Shown: positions 28,313 to 37,629 of the stretch, in pieces
Layout: each line of letters opens with the position of its first letter
Numbering within the stretch: the first letter of the stretch is position 1
Assembly: GCF_003591005.1 (NCBI RefSeq)
Contig: NZ_QYYD01000006.1
Location: forward strand, 124,001 to 188,000
DNA length: 64,000 nucleotides
Origin: Rhodopseudomonas palustris
GTDB taxonomy: Bacteria; Pseudomonadota; Alphaproteobacteria; Rhizobiales; Xanthobacteraceae
Direction: 5' to 3'
Position numbers and translations under genes: made by a program
Notes under the pieces: generated by a model
Databases searched by the model: none
Seen by the model: only the letters and a program-made list of their open reading frames with translations
Told to the model about the DNA's origin: nothing

Positions 28313-30106
28313 ATGGAATCCCTCGACACCGTCAGCATCGCGATCCTACTCGGCGCCATTCTGGTGATGGCCGGGATCCTGTCGAGCCTGCTGGCGCTGC
28401 GGTTCGGGGCGCCGTTGCTGCTGGTGTTCCTGCTGCTCGGCATGCTGGCCGGAGAGTCCGGGCCGGGCGGGCTGAAGTTCGACGATCTCAGCACCACCTA
28501 TCTGGTCGGCTCGGTGGCGCTGGCGCTGATCCTGTTCGACGGCGGCTTGCGGACGCGGTTCTCCAGCATCAAGGCGGTGCTGGCGCCCTCGATGGGGCTC
28601 GCCACCGTGGGCGTGCTGGTGACGGCGGTGATCACCGCGCCGGTGGCGCGCTACGCGCTCGACCTCAACTGGACCGAGGCGCTGCTCGCCGGTGCCGTTG
28701 TGGCGTCGACCGACGCCGCTGCGGTGTTTCTATTGGTGCACTCGCAGGGGCTGCGGCTGCGGCCGCGCGTCGGCGCGACGCTGGAGGTGGAATCCGGCAC
28801 CAACGATCCGTTCGCGGTGTTTCTCACCCTGATGCTGGTCGAACTGATCAGTCGCGGCCAGAGTTCGACCTGGCATGTGATCATCGAATTCATCCGCGAG
28901 GCCGCGCTCGGCACGGTGATCGGCGTGGTCGGCGGCCGCGCCGTCGTGATGGCGCTCAACCGCGTGGCACTGCCGCAGGGATTGCACGCGCCGTTCGTCA
29001 CCACCGCGGCGCTGGTGGTGTTCGGCGCCTCGCAGATCACCCACGCCTCCGGCTTTCTGGCGGTGTATCTGGCCGGCATGATCATCGGCAATCAGCCGAC
29101 CCGCGCGCACAATTCGGTGGTGGCGTTTCTCGACGCCGCAACCTGGCTGGCGCAGATCGTGATGTTCGTGCTGCTCGGCCTGTTGGTCTCGCCGCAGCGG
29201 CTGATGATCAGCGTCGGCCCGGCGATCCTGGTGGCGCTGGCACTGATGCTGGTGGCGCGGCCGGCGGCGGTGTTCCTGTGCCTTGCGCCGTTCCGCTTCA
29301 ACTGGCGGGAGCGGCTGTTCATCGCCTGGGTCGGCTTGCGCGGCGCGGTGGCGATCTTCCTGGCCTCGATCCCGATGCTGGTCGCCCTGCCAAAGGCGTA
29401 TCTGTATTTCGACGTCGCATTCGTGGTGGTGATCATCTCGCTGCTGCTGCAGGGCTGGACGCTGGGGCCGGCGGCCCGCCTGCTGCACGTCGCGCTGCCG
29501 CGCACCGATCGCGGCCCGCGCCGTATCGAGCTGGACCTGCCCGGCCAGCTGGAGCAGCAGTTGGTCGGCTATCCGGTGCGCGCCAAAAGTCTCTACCTCA
29601 AGCGCGGCCTGATCCCGTCCTGGTCGAAGCCGACGCTGGTGATCCGCGACGAGCGCATCCTGACGCCCGAAGAGGCCGAGCCGGTCGCGGCCGGCGACTA
29701 TCTGTATCTGCTGGCGCCGCCGGAAAAAGCCGAATCGCTTGATCGCTTTTTTGTCGACATGCCGCCCTCGGCCGCGCCGGATCCGCATCTGCTCGGCGAC
29801 TTCGTGGTGCCGGGCGAAACCGCGCTGGGCGATCTCGCTGGCGCCTATGGGATCAGCGTCAAGCAAGGCGAAGAAGCGCTGACGCTGGCCGATTACTTCG
29901 ACATCAACCTCGACCGCGCACCGACGGTGGGCGCCGAGCTGCCGGTGGACTCGATCGTGCTGGTCGCGCGCAGCCTCGGCGGCGGCCGCGTCAACGTCGT
30001 CGGCCTGCGGCTGCCGGAAGACGAAGACGACACCCCGCCGCCGACGCGCAGGCAGAAGCTGAAGCGCGAACTGGCGAAGGTCTGGACCACGCTGTCGGGG
30101 GTGTAG
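28313..30106 (+). CDS. potassium/proton antiporter, CPA1 family (NhaP2/CvrA type)
   Basis: 597 residues. Twelve or so membrane helices (1-400) contain the CPA core AGAVVASTDAAAVFLL and LEVESGTNDPFAVFLTLM, including the ND ion-site motif. A cytosolic TrkA-C-like region follows (about 415-490, AKSLYLKRGLIPSW), then a CorC/HlyC-type domain (about 495-575). These regulatory tails are typical of NhaP2. The ATG at 28313 starts ESLDTVSIAILLGAILVM; the frame is open further upstream only through a repeat arm. Confidence 0.9.
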   Translation: MESLDTVSIAILLGAILVMAGILSSLLALRFGAPLLLVFLLLGMLAGESGPGGLKFDDLSTTYLVGSVALALILFDGGLRTRFSSIKAVLAPSMGLATVGVLVTAVITAPVARYALDLNWTEALLAGAVVASTDAAAVFLLVHSQGLRLRPRVGATLEVESGTNDPFAVFLTLMLVELISRGQSSTWHVIIEFIREAALGTVIGVVGGRAVVMALNRVALPQGLHAPFVTTAALVVFGASQITHASGFLAVYLAGMIIGNQPTRAHNSVVAFLDAATWLAQIVMFVLLGLLVSPQRLMISVGPAILVALALMLVARPAAVFLCLAPFRFNWRERLFIAWVGLRGAVAIFLASIPMLVALPKAYLYFDVAFVVVIISLLLQGWTLGPAARLLHVALPRTDRGPRRIELDLPGQLEQQLVGYPVRAKSLYLKRGLIPSWSKPTLVIRDERILTPEEAEPVAAGDYLYLLAPPEKAESLDRFFVDMPPSAAPDPHLLGDFVVPGETALGDLAGAYGISVKQGEEALTLADYFDINLDRAPTVGAELPVDSIVLVARSLGGGRVNVVGLRLPEDEDDTPPPTRRQKLKRELAKVWTTLSGV

Positions 30107-30107
30107 T

Positions 30108-31061
30108 TCAGTCCGGTCTCTGATCCGGCGCCGCCAGCACGGCGCGGCATTCGGTCGGAAGATCCGCCAGCGTCAGCGGCTTCTTCGGCTTCGGCGGCTC
30201 TTTCGGCGGCTTCGGATGCAGCACCGCGTCGGAGAACCAATAGGCGAGGTCGGCCGGCGCGCAGCCTTCGCCGGCCGGCGGCTCCGGCTGCGACTCGCAG
30301 CCGGTGCTGCCGGGCGGGCACTTGATACGGATGTGGAAGTGGTAATCGTGGCCGTACATCGGCCGTACCTTGCCGAGCCAGCTGCGATCACCTTTGGCGT
30401 CACGGCACAGCGCCTTCTTGATCGCCGCATTGACGAAGATGCGTTCGACCGCCGGCTCCTGTGCGGCGGCGCGGATCACGCGCCAGTGCGTCGGCGTCCA
30501 GACTTTGGGATCGATGTCGAGCCGGTCCGGCCGCACCATCATCACCGCCGACATCTCTTCGCGCTCGCCCCGCGACAGCTGCCGGTTCGGCATCGGAGTC
30601 AACCAGATGTCGGCGTCGAGCCCGACCTGGTGGCTGGCATGGCCGGTCAGCATCGGCCCGCCGCGCGGCTGTGACATGTCGCCGACCAGGATGCCCGGCC
30701 AGCCGGCGTCGCTGTGCGCCTTGGCCGACAGCCGTGCCACCAGGTCGACCATCGCCGGATAGGCATAGTAGCGATTGCGCGACAGCCGCATCACCTGCCA
30801 GGTCCTGCCGGTGATCGGCAGCGCCTCGCCGCCGGCGAGGCAGCCATGGGCGTAAAACCCGATCGGCCGCGGCGGCAGTGCAGCGGGCAGATATCTGCGG
30901 GCGAACAGCTCGCGCGCGGCAAGCTCCGGGTCGCCCGGATTGGCGAGCGGCGGCAGCGGCTTCGGATTGACCGTGCCTTTGTCCTGGGCGCAGGCGAGGG
31001 CGGCCGAGCCGACGAGCAGCACGGTAGCCAGCACCAATTCGGGAATCGAACGACGACGCAT
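30108..31061 (-). CDS. mepA: penicillin-insensitive murein endopeptidase MepA
   Basis: 317 residues. Signal peptide at about 1-25 (VLATVLLVGSAALACAQ), so periplasmic. LAS metallopeptidase zinc and catalytic residues: GHASHQVGLDADIWL and YGHDYHFHIRIKCP (HxH). It cleaves D-Ala-meso-DAP cross-links in peptidoglycan. Paired cysteines near the end (CPPGSTGCESQ, GEGCAPADL, PTECRAVL) match disulphides known in the family. It converges with the antiporter; the two stops are one base apart. Confidence 0.94.
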   Translation of the reverse strand: MRRRSIPELVLATVLLVGSAALACAQDKGTVNPKPLPPLANPGDPELAARELFARRYLPAALPPRPIGFYAHGCLAGGEALPITGRTWQVMRLSRNRYYAYPAMVDLVARLSAKAHSDAGWPGILVGDMSQPRGGPMLTGHASHQVGLDADIWLTPMPNRQLSRGEREEMSAVMMVRPDRLDIDPKVWTPTHWRVIRAAAQEPAVERIFVNAAIKKALCRDAKGDRSWLGKVRPMYGHDYHFHIRIKCPPGSTGCESQPEPPAGEGCAPADLAYWFSDAVLHPKPPKEPPKPKKPLTLADLPTECRAVLAAPDQRPD

Positions 31062-31437
31062 TGCGGCGATGATAGCCGACTCGGCCGGTAAAATCAGCCA
31101 AGGAGAGCTGCGGTACGGCCAAGATCATGACCACATGGCAGTGCCATTAAGCCGCCACTAACCATCACGGTCATTGGCGCGGATTTGAGCCGACCACGAG
31201 CGTGCGCTCAAAGACCGCCCAAAACCCTCACCAAGACACCTGTTTGGCGATATGCCGGCGACCGCTCGTGATGTCCTTGGTAATTTCCCGCCGCAGCAAC
31301 GAGCAGTTGAGCAGCGCCGCCGCCGTGCGCCGGGCCGGGTCGTGCTGCATTACACAAATTTTTCAGACACATCTTGCACAATGGGGTCGCAGATTGCGTG
31401 GGGCGTGGGAATGCCGCAGATCCGGCTGAGGACGAAC
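31062..31437. other. 376-base gap between divergent mepA and the EAL protein
   Basis: No RNA gene, repeat or convincing coding frame of its own is visible. The plus-strand frame of the EAL gene is open back to 31252, but that part (FPPQQRAVEQRRRRAPGR) does not look like protein. The region probably holds the two divergent promoters. Confidence 0.5.
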
Positions 31438-33633
31438 ATGACATCCAAGCGATGTGCGGACAGCCGTCGGTCGAAGCGCTCCGTCGCCAAAGGCATTGCA
31501 AAGGCCGGCGGCAAGTCGCCGGTCCGTTCGAAGCAGCCGTCCCGCCCCATCGCCGCCGGGCGCGGGCGCGCGGTCGAAGCCGCGCTGGCGCAGGCGCGCA
31601 AGTCGCACGAGCGGCTGCGCGAGGCGATCGATATCCTGCCGCAGGGCATCGTCTTCCTTGATTCCGAGGGCCGCTACATCCTTTGGAACAAGCGCTATGC
31701 CGAGATCTACAAGGCCAGCGCCGACCTGTTCAAACCCGGCGCGCGGATGCAGGACACAATCCGCGTCGGCGTGGCGCGCGGCGACTATCCGGAGGCGATC
31801 GGCCGCGAGGACGAATGGATCGCCGAGCGGATGCGCCGGCTGTTTCATCCCGGGCACAGCCACGAGCAGGTGCTGGCCGACGGCCGCTGCATCCAGATCG
31901 AGGAACGCACCACCTCGGACGGCGGCGTGATCGGCCTGCGGGTCGACATCACCGAACTGAAACAGCGCGAAGCCTCGTTCCGGCTGATGTTCGAGAGCAA
32001 TCCGGTGCCGATGATCGTCTGCGCGCTGCAGACCGAGCGAATCCTCGCCGTCAACGACGCCGCCGTCGAGCACTACGGCTATTCGCCGGCCGAGTTCGCC
32101 GAGCTCAGCATCCGCCGGCTGCAGGCGTTCGACACTGAACTTCCGTGGGGCGGCGAGGCGAGTCGCGAGGAGCGCGCGGCGCGGACCTGGAAACACGTCA
32201 AGGCCGACGGCTCGCTGATCGATCTGGCGATCTACGCGCGTCAGCTCACCTATAACGGCGAGCCGGCGGTGCTGCTGGCGCTGATGGATATCACCGAACG
32301 CAAGCGCGCCGAGATGCGGCTGGCGTTCATGGCCCATCACGACGGCCTCACCGGCCTGCCCAACCGCAATCTGCTGCGCAAGCGGCTGGATGAGTTGCTG
32401 GCACAGACCCGGCGCACCGGCGAGAAGATCGCGGTGCTGTTCATCGGCGTCGATCACTTCAAGGCCGTCAACGATACTCTCGGCCACGCCGTCGGCGACA
32501 AGCTGCTGCGCGGCATCGCGCGGCGGCTGCGCTCGACGCTGCGCGAGGAGGATCCGCTGGCGCGGCTCAACTCCGACGAATTCGCCGTGATCCAGACCGG
32601 CATCAAACGCCCCGAGGACATCACTCTGCTGGCCAAGCGGCTCTTGAACGCGATCGCCGAACCGTATTTGCTGGAGGGGCATTCGGTCGTGGCCAGCGCC
32701 AGCATCGGCATCGCGGTGGCGCCGCTCGACGGCGACGATTCCGAGAAGCTGTTGATGAACGCCGACATGGCGCTGTCGCGCGCCAAGAAGGATTCGCGCG
32801 GCAGCTTCAGCTTCTTCGAGGTGGGCATGGACGCGCGCGCCCAGGCGCGGCGCAAGATCGAGACCGAGCTGCGCGCCGCGCTGCGCCACGACGTGCTGCG
32901 GCCTTACTACCAGCCACTGATCGGGCTGGAGACCGGCCGCATCACCGGCAGCGAGGCGCTGGTGCGCTGGCCGCATCCGGAACGCGGCATGATTTCGCCG
33001 GCCGAGTTCATCCCGGTCGCCGAAGACACCGGCCTGATCAACGTGATCGGCGCCCAGGTGCTGCGTCAGGCCTGTCTCGACGCCGCGCGCTGGCCGGGCG
33101 GCGTCCGCGTCGCCGTCAATCTCTCGCCGCTGCAGTTCCGCGTCGGTAATCTGATGGCGACCGTGATGGACGCGCTGAAGCAATCGGGTCTGCCGCCGCG
33201 CCGGCTCGAGCTCGAAATCACCGAGACGCTGCTGCTCGAGAAGAGCAGCCAGGTGATCGCGACGCTGCACGCGCTACGCGCGCTCGGCGTGCGCATTTCG
33301 ATGGACGATTTCGGCACCGGCTATTCGTCACTGAGCTATCTGCGCAGCTTCCCGTTCGACAAGATCAAGATCGATCAGTCATTCGTGCGCGGGCTGTGCG
33401 ACAACCGCGATTCGCAGGCGATCGTCCGCGCCATCATCAGCCTGGGCATCGGCCTCGGCGTCACCATCACGGCCGAAGGCGTCGAAACCGAAGCCGAACT
33501 GAGCTGGCTACGCGCCGAAGGTTGCCACGAAGCTCAGGGCTTTCTGTTCAGTCCGGCGCGGCCGAACGAAGAGATCAGGGGCCTGCTCGATCTGCAGGGG
33601 AGCGCCGGTCCGCCCGAACCCGCGGTGGCGTGA
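31438..33633 (+). CDS. PAS-containing cyclic-di-GMP protein: degenerate GGDEF plus EAL phosphodiesterase
   Basis: 731 residues from the ATG at 31438 (GAGGACGA upstream; earlier in-frame ATGs at 31381 and 31411 are possible). Order: basic N-terminus, PAS (about 60-170, LPQGIVFLDSEGRYILWNKR), second PAS (about 175-295), GGDEF-like domain (about 300-460), EAL domain (about 475-725). The GGDEF site is NSDEF at 378-382, so diguanylate cyclase activity is unlikely. The EAL domain is intact: E506 of EALVRW, DDFGTGYSSL, FDKIKIDQSF and TAEGVETEAEL. No membrane segment. Probable c-di-GMP phosphodiesterase tuned by a PAS ligand and perhaps GTP. Confidence 0.9.
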   Translation: MTSKRCADSRRSKRSVAKGIAKAGGKSPVRSKQPSRPIAAGRGRAVEAALAQARKSHERLREAIDILPQGIVFLDSEGRYILWNKRYAEIYKASADLFKPGARMQDTIRVGVARGDYPEAIGREDEWIAERMRRLFHPGHSHEQVLADGRCIQIEERTTSDGGVIGLRVDITELKQREASFRLMFESNPVPMIVCALQTERILAVNDAAVEHYGYSPAEFAELSIRRLQAFDTELPWGGEASREERAARTWKHVKADGSLIDLAIYARQLTYNGEPAVLLALMDITERKRAEMRLAFMAHHDGLTGLPNRNLLRKRLDELLAQTRRTGEKIAVLFIGVDHFKAVNDTLGHAVGDKLLRGIARRLRSTLREEDPLARLNSDEFAVIQTGIKRPEDITLLAKRLLNAIAEPYLLEGHSVVASASIGIAVAPLDGDDSEKLLMNADMALSRAKKDSRGSFSFFEVGMDARAQARRKIETELRAALRHDVLRPYYQPLIGLETGRITGSEALVRWPHPERGMISPAEFIPVAEDTGLINVIGAQVLRQACLDAARWPGGVRVAVNLSPLQFRVGNLMATVMDALKQSGLPPRRLELEITETLLLEKSSQVIATLHALRALGVRISMDDFGTGYSSLSYLRSFPFDKIKIDQSFVRGLCDNRDSQAIVRAIISLGIGLGVTITAEGVETEAELSWLRAEGCHEAQGFLFSPARPNEEIRGLLDLQGSAGPPEPAVA

Positions 33634-33677
33634 GGCGACGGCAGCGCAGCCCCTTGCCGCAGCGGATCCGCTGACGC

Positions 33678-34532
33678 CTAGTCGCGGGATGACGCGAAAG
33701 TCACGTGGCTCGCTTCGGTCTCGTACGACAATGCCGGCTCGTCCGGATGTCGAGGTGCCGCAAACGGTGACGCTTGCACGTGCGGCTTCTGCTTGTCGGC
33801 CCAGTGCAGCGTTGTGTAATCGAAGCCGCCCACGATGGATGGCTTGACCACTTCGAAATACGGCGAGATGTCGAAATCGCGCGGCATGTACAGCGAGGAA
33901 TCGCGAATGTGCAGGATCTCGCGGCGCGCCGCGCGGCTGCCGGCTTTGGTGACCTTCGGCAGGATCGGATAGCGCACCGCGTCGAACGCCTGCGCGATCA
34001 GCGCCGAACAAATGATCTTGGTGGGATCGCCGGAGCCGAGCGCAATCATGCGCCGACGCCAGCGTTGCGGCACCGGCAGCGGTATCAGATAGCGCATCAG
34101 ATCGATGATGTTCTTGGTGTCGTAGCCGAAGCCGATGCGGTTGATAGCGTAGCGGCAGACGGTGTGGCGGTCCTCGAACGACAGCCCGACCGGCCGGCAG
34201 ATTCTGGTGTGATACGCCAGATGCCGCGACAGCGGCGACGATTCGACGCCCACGCCGATATTGGCCTCGATCAGCACGTGGGGTTCGCCGTCCGGTTCGG
34301 CGGCGCCGTCAATCGGGCCGACAAAGAGCGCAGCATGCGACCAGGTCGACTGCGTCAGATATTTGATGATGCCCGAGATCCGCGCGTTGCCCTCGACCAG
34401 CAGCACGTCGCCGGGCTGCATGATGTCGCGTAGCTGCTCGGGATCGCTCGGCGTGAACGGCTCGTAGCCTGGTTCTTCCTTCTGCAGGTAGCCGGCAATC
34501 ATTTTGCCGAGCGCATCGAGCACCAAACCCAT
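33678..34532 (-). CDS. YiiX/YebB-like permuted papain-fold cysteine hydrolase
   Basis: 284 residues. NlpC/P60-like permuted order: GDVLLVEGNARISGIIKYLT, then the catalytic His in STWSHAALFVG (H66), an acidic partner in VLIEANIGVGV (E89), and the catalytic Cys in TKIICSALIAQAF (C175). No signal peptide is visible, so cytoplasmic or peripheral. Family members are predicted peptidases, amidases or acyltransferases of unknown substrate. A single gene. Confidence 0.8.
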   Translation of the reverse strand: MGLVLDALGKMIAGYLQKEEPGYEPFTPSDPEQLRDIMQPGDVLLVEGNARISGIIKYLTQSTWSHAALFVGPIDGAAEPDGEPHVLIEANIGVGVESSPLSRHLAYHTRICRPVGLSFEDRHTVCRYAINRIGFGYDTKNIIDLMRYLIPLPVPQRWRRRMIALGSGDPTKIICSALIAQAFDAVRYPILPKVTKAGSRAARREILHIRDSSLYMPRDFDISPYFEVVKPSIVGGFDYTTLHWADKQKPHVQASPFAAPRHPDEPALSYETEASHVTFASSRD

Positions 34533-34811
34533 CTGTCGGCTCCGGCCGGGCTATGCGTATCCTCAACAATGATTGGGCACAGCCGTTGCGATTTAGTTCA
34601 TCGGTCCCAGGCCGCGCTGACGGCTGATTCACCATGCGCGGTTGCCGCGCTGCAGCGACTCCGGCAAGTTGTTGCCCGCGAGCGATATGGCTCTTGGGTT
34701 GGCGCGCAAGGAGATCATGGTTTTGGCGGGGTCGGCGGCCAGAGTGAACAAGGCGGCGGCGCGGTTATCGCGGAATTGCCCGCTACCGCACAAGCTTTCG
34801 GAAACCATGCA

Positions 34812-36257
34812 ATGACAATGTCCCGCCGCAGGTTCCTGACGGCCTCCGCCGGCCTCACGCTGCTGCCCGCCTTCGCGACGCGGGCAAGCGCGGCGCTGCC
34901 GCGGGAGGTCGATGTTGTGGTGGTCGGCGCCGGCGCCGCGGGTATCGCGGCGGCCCGGCGGATCGTCGCAGCCGGCCGCAAGGTGCTGGTGGTCGAGGCC
35001 GCGGCGCGGCCCGGCGGCCGCTGCGTCACCGATACGGACAGTTTCGCCGCGCCGTTCGATCGCGGCGCGCGCTTTCTGTACAATCCTGACACCAACCCGG
35101 TCGCCAGGCAGGCGCGCAGCGTCGGCATCGACATCGTGCCGGCGCCGCCCGGACAGCGGATCAGGATCGGCCGCCGCAATGCGCGGGCGCGCGAGACCGA
35201 GGACTATCTGGCGACGCTGGTGCGCGCCAGCCGGGCCATCGACGAGGCAGGGCGTGGCAAGGTCGATGTCGCCTGCGCGGCGGCATTGCCGAAGGATCTC
35301 GGCGAGTGGGGTCCGACGATCGATTTCGTGCTCGGCCCCTACGCCAGCGGCACCGACCTCAAGGACCTTTCGGCGCTGGACGAGAGCCGAGCGCCGGATC
35401 GCAACGTGCTGGCCGGCGCTCGCCAGGGGCTCGGCACGCTGCTGGCGCGGTTGGCCGCGCCGCTGCCGCTGCTGACGTCGACGCCGGTCAGCCGCATCGT
35501 CTGGAATGGCCGCGACACCGGCGTCGAGACCGCAGCGGGACGGGTCGCCGCAAAAGCCGTGATCCTCACCGTGTCGACCAATGTGCTCGGATCGGGCGCC
35601 ATCAAGTTCTCGCCCGAACTGCCGAAGCGTCAGCTCGACGCCGCCGGCAAGCTCGGGCTTGGCAGCACTGACCGCATCGCGCTGCAGTTCAAGGGCAATC
35701 CGCTCGGCCTGTCCCGCGACGAATTGCTGATCGAGCAGAGCAGCGGCCCGCGCACGGCCGCGCTCTACGCCAACATCGCCGGCTCGTCGCTATGCACCGT
35801 GGACGTAGCCGGCGGCTTCGGCCGCGAGCTGTCGGCGCAAGGCGACGCCGCCATGCAGGCGTTCGCGCTGGAATGGCTCGGCAAGCTGTTCGGCAGCGAG
35901 ATCACCAAGGCGGTCGAGCGCCAAGCCGTGACGCGCTGGAACGCCAATCCTTATGTGCTGGGGGCGATGTCGGCCGCCGCTCCAGGCGCTCAGCCGATGC
36001 GCAAAGTGCTGGGCGAGCCGCTCGGTAATCTGCTGATCGCCGGCGAGGCCACCAGCGAAGATTTCTGGGGCACCGTGCAGGGCGCCTGGGACTCCGGCGA
36101 ACGCGCCGCCGACATTGCGCTGAAGCGGCTTGGGCCGGTGAAAGAGCCCGAAGCCGAGAAGCCGGCGCGCAAGCAGCCAAAGCAGCGCCGCGAGCGAAAA
36201 CGCCAACCCGAACGCCCGCCCGCCACGGCCAGCGGCACGCCATCGTGGTGGCGCTGA
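34812..36257 (+). CDS. Tat-exported FAD-dependent amine oxidase-like oxidoreductase
   Basis: 481 residues. A twin-arginine leader SRRRFLTASAGLTLLPAFAT (residues 4-23) ends near ASA, so the folded flavoprotein is exported. The dinucleotide fold VVVGAGAAGIAAARRI (GxGxxG at 39-44) with VVEAAARPGGRC binds FAD; the C-terminal flavin motif GNLLIAGEATSEDFWGTVQGAWDSGERAA is that of flavin monoamine oxidases. The final 40 residues are Lys/Arg/Pro-rich. ATG 34812 or 34818 can start it. Substrate unknown. Confidence 0.87.
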   Translation: MTMSRRRFLTASAGLTLLPAFATRASAALPREVDVVVVGAGAAGIAAARRIVAAGRKVLVVEAAARPGGRCVTDTDSFAAPFDRGARFLYNPDTNPVARQARSVGIDIVPAPPGQRIRIGRRNARARETEDYLATLVRASRAIDEAGRGKVDVACAAALPKDLGEWGPTIDFVLGPYASGTDLKDLSALDESRAPDRNVLAGARQGLGTLLARLAAPLPLLTSTPVSRIVWNGRDTGVETAAGRVAAKAVILTVSTNVLGSGAIKFSPELPKRQLDAAGKLGLGSTDRIALQFKGNPLGLSRDELLIEQSSGPRTAALYANIAGSSLCTVDVAGGFGRELSAQGDAAMQAFALEWLGKLFGSEITKAVERQAVTRWNANPYVLGAMSAAAPGAQPMRKVLGEPLGNLLIAGEATSEDFWGTVQGAWDSGERAADIALKRLGPVKEPEAEKPARKQPKQRRERKRQPERPPATASGTPSWWR

Positions 36258-36285
36258 GGTTTCCCTCACACGATCAGCTCACTGC

Positions 36286-36475
36286 TTGGGGCGCCCTCAC
36301 CCCAGCCCTCTCCCGCAAGCGGGAGAGGGAGCCCGGCCGCCGCTGCGGCGGCATTGCGGATGAGCGTGAAGTATCGTTAAGTTCAGTGATGGTTGAGGTA
36401 AGGCGACTGCAGCAGCAACATCGGCAGCGCGCCCCCTCTCCCGCTTGCGGGAGAGGGTTGGGGTGAGGGCGACGC
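36286..36475. repeat. paired inverted repeat family A, copy 6
   Basis: The left arm GGGGCGCCCTCACCCCAGCC with the CCCTCTCCCGC-AA-GCGGGAGAGGG palindrome, and the inverted right arm ending GGTTGGGGTGAGGGCGACGC. It fills the gap between the convergent oxidoreductase and ku genes. Confidence 0.9.
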
Positions 36476-36489
36476 GGGCGCTGAGCTAA

Positions 36490-37488
36490 CTAACCGGCTT
36501 TTCGCGCCTTGTTACTCGCGGTGCTGCGCACCGGCTTCTTGCCCTTGGCCGGCTCTTCCTTGGCCTTGCCGGCGCCGCTGCCCGAAATCGGCAGCAGCAT
36601 CTCCTTCTGGCCAGGCGCGGTCTTGCGCTTTTTCGTCCGAGCCGGCTTCGCGGCAGGCGCCTTCTCGGCAGTCTCGGACGCGGTCGATTTCTTTGCAGCC
36701 GCCGCCGGCTTGTCGCCCTGGCCGAGGCTCTTGCGCAGCGCTTCCATCAGGTCGACGACGTTGTCGCCGCGTGGGCGGGCCTTGGCGGCGATCGGCTGGC
36801 CGGCAACCTTCTTGTTGATCAGTTCGGTCAGCGCGGTCTCGTAGTGATCCTCGAATTTGTCCGGCTCGAAATGCCCGGACTTCTGCTCGACGATGTGCTT
36901 GGCGAGGTCGAGCATGTCCTTGGTGATCTTGACGTCTTGGATATCGTCAAAGTAATCGGCGGCGTCGCGCACCTCATACGGGTAGCGCAGCAGCATGCCC
37001 ATCAGGCCGTTGTCGCGGGCTTCCAGCGCGATGACGTGCTCGCGATTGGTGAGCACCACGCGCGCCAGCGCGACGCGGTCCATCGACCGGATGGTTTCGC
37101 GGATCACCGCATAAGCGTCATGGCCGACCTTGCCGTCGGGCACGATGTAATACGGCCGCACCAGATACAGCTCGTCGATCTCGGACTTCGGCACGAACTG
37201 ATCGATTTCGATGGTGCGGGTGGATTCCAGCGCGATCGCGTCGAGTTCGTCGCGGGTGATCTCGATATAGGTGTCGGAGTCGACCTTGTAGCCCTTCATG
37301 ATGTCGTCGGACGACACCTCCTCGCCGGTCTCGGCGTCGACCTTGAGGTATTTGATCCGGTGGCCGGTGGATCGATTGATCTGGTTGAAGCTGATCTTTT
37401 CGGCGTCCGAGGTGGCGGGAAACAGCGCCACCGGGCAGGTCACGAGCGACAGCCGCAAAAAGCCTTTCCAATTGGCGCGAGGGGCCAT
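36490..37488 (-). CDS. ku: non-homologous end-joining protein Ku
   Basis: 332 residues. Single Ku core domain from APRANWKGFLRLSLVTCPVA through EISFNQINRSTGHRIKYLKV to the bridge region (DNGLMGMLLRYPYEVRD) and MLDLAKHIVEQKSGHFEPDK. The C-terminal 75 residues are Lys/Ala/Pro-rich, as in many bacterial Ku proteins, and may bind DNA. A homodimer threads onto DNA ends and recruits LigD, which is not in this window. The start at 37488 is chosen for GGAG upstream and the family N-terminus; the longer frame upstream is discarded. Confidence 0.95.
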   Translation of the reverse strand: MAPRANWKGFLRLSLVTCPVALFPATSDAEKISFNQINRSTGHRIKYLKVDAETGEEVSSDDIMKGYKVDSDTYIEITRDELDAIALESTRTIEIDQFVPKSEIDELYLVRPYYIVPDGKVGHDAYAVIRETIRSMDRVALARVVLTNREHVIALEARDNGLMGMLLRYPYEVRDAADYFDDIQDVKITKDMLDLAKHIVEQKSGHFEPDKFEDHYETALTELINKKVAGQPIAAKARPRGDNVVDLMEALRKSLGQGDKPAAAAKKSTASETAEKAPAAKPARTKKRKTAPGQKEMLLPISGSGAGKAKEEPAKGKKPVRSTASNKARKAG

Positions 37489-37629
37489 TGACGCAAACTC
37501 CACGAACGCAACACACTGAGCCGGGCCGGCCCTGGAACCGGGACTCAAGCGCAGGGCCTCAGATTCGTTCCCGGCGCGCCTATATGACCGTTGTGTTTGA
37601 TTACCATTCGTCTTGTTCGGAGTACCAGG

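Noticed and set aside
31363-33270. A 635-codon minus-strand frame opposite the EAL protein
   Set aside because: Translation lacks any family motif, while the plus strand shows intact PAS and EAL motifs.
19409-36475. Repeated CCCTCTCCCGC units as a CRISPR array
   Set aside because: Units occur as isolated inverted pairs kilobases apart, not as regularly spaced direct repeats, and no cas gene is present.
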